DNA of 6,328 nucleotides from DUNY01 sp964520055 (lineage in GTDB: Bacteria; Bacillota; Thermosediminibacteria; Thermosediminibacterales; Tepidanaerobacteraceae): positions 1-6,328 of the forward strand of contig CAZFME010000118.1 of assembly GCA_964520055.1 (NCBI GenBank), given 5' to 3'. Below the pieces are notes generated by a model. The model did not search any database and was not told the origin of the DNA. It worked only from the letters and a program-made list of their open reading frames with translations. Numbering within the stretch: position 1 is the first letter of the stretch; every line of letters begins with the position of its first letter. Shown here one piece after another: positions 5,273 to 6,328 of this stretch. Made by a program: the position numbers and the translations under genes.

Positions 5273-6205
5273 CTAAAATAACATTTCAATTAGATTTTTC
5301 GCTGAAGTTGTAACCATCCGTTCGGTTGCTTCGTTAGTATATGCTCCTATGTGTGGTGTAAGAATGAAGTTACTAAGTGATAATAGCTTATTTTGTTTGT
5401 TCGGTGGTTCTTGGGAGAATACATCTTGAGCCGCACCGGCTATAGTACTATTTTTTAGCACATCATACAATGCATCTTCATCTACCAGCTCGCCTCTAGC
5501 TGTGTTAACCAGGTAGGCTATTTGTTTCATTTTACCTAAAGTTTCACTGTTAATAATTTTATTTGTTTCTTTATTTAATGGAAGATGAAGTGTTACAAAA
5601 TCAGCTTTTTCTAGTATCTCTGCTATGCTGGTCATCTTTACGTTCATTGTTTTTGCTAATTTCATATCATTAAAATATGGATCATGAGCCATTATTGTCA
5701 TTTCTAGGCCTACCGACATTTTTGCAACTTCTCGGCCAATATCACCAAAACCTATTATTCCAACTGTTTTTCCACGAACTTCAGACCCTATATTTCGATC
5801 CCATTTACCGCCTTTTACATCTGTAACAGCTTTCGGTATGTTTCTTGACAGTGCAAAAAACAAAGCTATTGTCAATTCTGCTACCGAGCGTGTATTGGTA
5901 CCTTCTGCTATTCTTACTTTTATTCCTAATTCTTCTGCAACCTTTAAATCTATATTGTCAAGGCCAACACCGTACTTGGATATTGCCTTTAATTTGCGTG
6001 CACTCCTAAGTACTTCTTCATCCATTGAATCAAGACCTACAATTACACCGTCAACATCTGAGCATAGGTCAATCATTTGTTGTTTCGTTAAGGTTTTACC
6101 AGTATTGTTTTCTATTATATCTAGTTCGTATTGGCTGAAAATCTCATCAGCCTTATTTTTTGCTCGAAAGAATGATTTAGGAGTAATTAATATCTTTCTT
6201 TTCAT
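5273..6205 (-). CDS. D-2-hydroxyacid dehydrogenase, phosphoglycerate-dehydrogenase-like, no ACT domain
   Basis: A 310-residue NAD-dependent 2-hydroxyacid dehydrogenase that interconverts a 2-keto acid and a D-2-hydroxy acid. Seen: N-terminal substrate domain (1-about 95) with SKYGVGLDNID (76-86); Rossmann domain with GFGDIG (152-157) and Asp175 in HDPY, an acidic residue after the second strand that favours NAD over NADP; NTARGELVDEDAL (234-246) with catalytic Arg237; DVFSQEPP (261-268) with Glu266; and TPHIGAYT (283-290) with His285. The complete Arg-Glu-His set indicates activity. It ends just after the last helix and lacks the C-terminal ACT or ASB domains of long SerA. Context with gluconate-type genes suggests a sugar-acid substrate, for example reduction of 2-keto-D-gluconate, rather than serine synthesis; this is inference. 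Start chosen at ATG 6205, with GGAGG 5 nt upstream; a GTG four codons earlier overlaps that site and is unlikely. It lies 52 nt after an upstream gene on the same strand. Confidence 0.92.
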   Translation of the reverse strand: MKRKILITPKSFFRAKNKADEIFSQYELDIIENNTGKTLTKQQMIDLCSDVDGVIVGLDSMDEEVLRSARKLKAISKYGVGLDNIDLKVAEELGIKVRIAEGTNTRSVAELTIALFFALSRNIPKAVTDVKGGKWDRNIGSEVRGKTVGIIGFGDIGREVAKMSVGLEMTIMAHDPYFNDMKLAKTMNVKMTSIAEILEKADFVTLHLPLNKETNKIINSETLGKMKQIAYLVNTARGELVDEDALYDVLKNSTIAGAAQDVFSQEPPNKQNKLLSLSNFILTPHIGAYTNEATERMVTTSAKNLIEMLF

Positions 6206-6210
6206 TTGAG

Positions 6211-6215
6211 CCTCC
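6211..6215 (-). promoter_or_regulatory. Ribosome binding site that fixes the dehydrogenase start
   Basis: Minus-strand GGAGG, 5 nt before ATG at 6205. It overlaps the alternative GTG at 6217-6215, which has no purine-rich site of its own; this favours the shorter, 310-residue protein beginning MKRKILITP. Confidence 0.85.
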
Positions 6216-6257
6216 ACGTAGTGCCATTTTATCAGAATAAAAAATACACAAGCTACA

Positions 6258-6328
6258 TTATTTACTCATTTTATCAATGGCTTCCCATAGACCGTGAAGA
6301 TATGTGACTCCTAATGCCCTGTCATAAA
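6258..6328 (-). CDS. C-terminal end of an unidentified protein (partial)
   Basis: The last 22 codons of a minus-strand gene that enters from the right edge, ending in TAA at 6260-6258. The tail contains DRALGVTYLHGLWEA followed by IDKMSK, which looks like ordinary coding sequence: one amphipathic helix and balanced composition. The other two minus-strand frames are broken by stops within this stretch. I do not recognise the family. It sits 52 nt before the dehydrogenase with no terminator between, so it is probably an earlier gene of the same operon. Confidence 0.6.
   Translation of the reverse strand, partial: YDRALGVTYLHGLWEAIDKMSK

Noticed and set aside
6206..6217. GTG start four codons upstream of the dehydrogenase ATG
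   Set aside because: The GTG sits within the GGAGG site that serves ATG 6205 and has no site of its own.

Overview
The window is an AT-rich stretch that reads like a Gram-positive anaerobe of the Firmicutes (Clostridia-like). The reasons are purine-rich Shine-Dalgarno sites before every gene, a class lysine riboswitch with an intrinsic terminator, a lipoprotein-type solute-binding protein and protein sequences that resemble clostridial homologues. The organism itself cannot be named from this sequence. All genes lie on the minus strand, so transcription runs from high to low coordinates.

Right part (6328 to 1011): a tightly packed sugar-acid operon. In transcription order it holds the C-terminal tail of an unidentified gene (6258-6328), an ACT-less NAD-type D-2-hydroxyacid dehydrogenase (5273-6205), an FGGY-family kinase that is probably gluconokinase (3722-5170, TTG start), a LarA-superfamily protein with its nickel-pincer residues intact (2450-3718), and decarboxylating 6-phosphogluconate dehydrogenase Gnd (1011-2423). 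The gaps are 52, 102, 3 and 26 nt, and no terminator is visible between genes. The most economical reading is a route into the pentose phosphate pathway. The LarA homologue would act as a D-gluconate 2-epimerase linking D-mannonate and D-gluconate, the dehydrogenase may supply gluconate by reducing a 2-keto acid, the kinase makes 6-phosphogluconate, and Gnd makes ribulose 5-phosphate, CO2 and NAD(P)H. The epimerase and reductase roles are inferences from family knowledge and gene context.

Left part (about 905 to 1): a separate transcription unit. A promoter candidate (877-905) leads into a lysine riboswitch aptamer (651-839), an antiterminator candidate and an intrinsic terminator (586-613). 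A short palindromic dispersed-repeat-like element (557-581) follows, then the start of an amino-acid ABC transporter substrate-binding lipoprotein (1-516, cut by the window edge). The riboswitch predicts that this transporter imports lysine. An extra hairpin just upstream of the aptamer can occupy the 5' strand of helix P1.

The 105-nt gap between gnd and the lysine-transport promoter (906-1010) shows no convincing terminator. No tRNA, rRNA, CRISPR array, insertion sequence or phage feature was seen.
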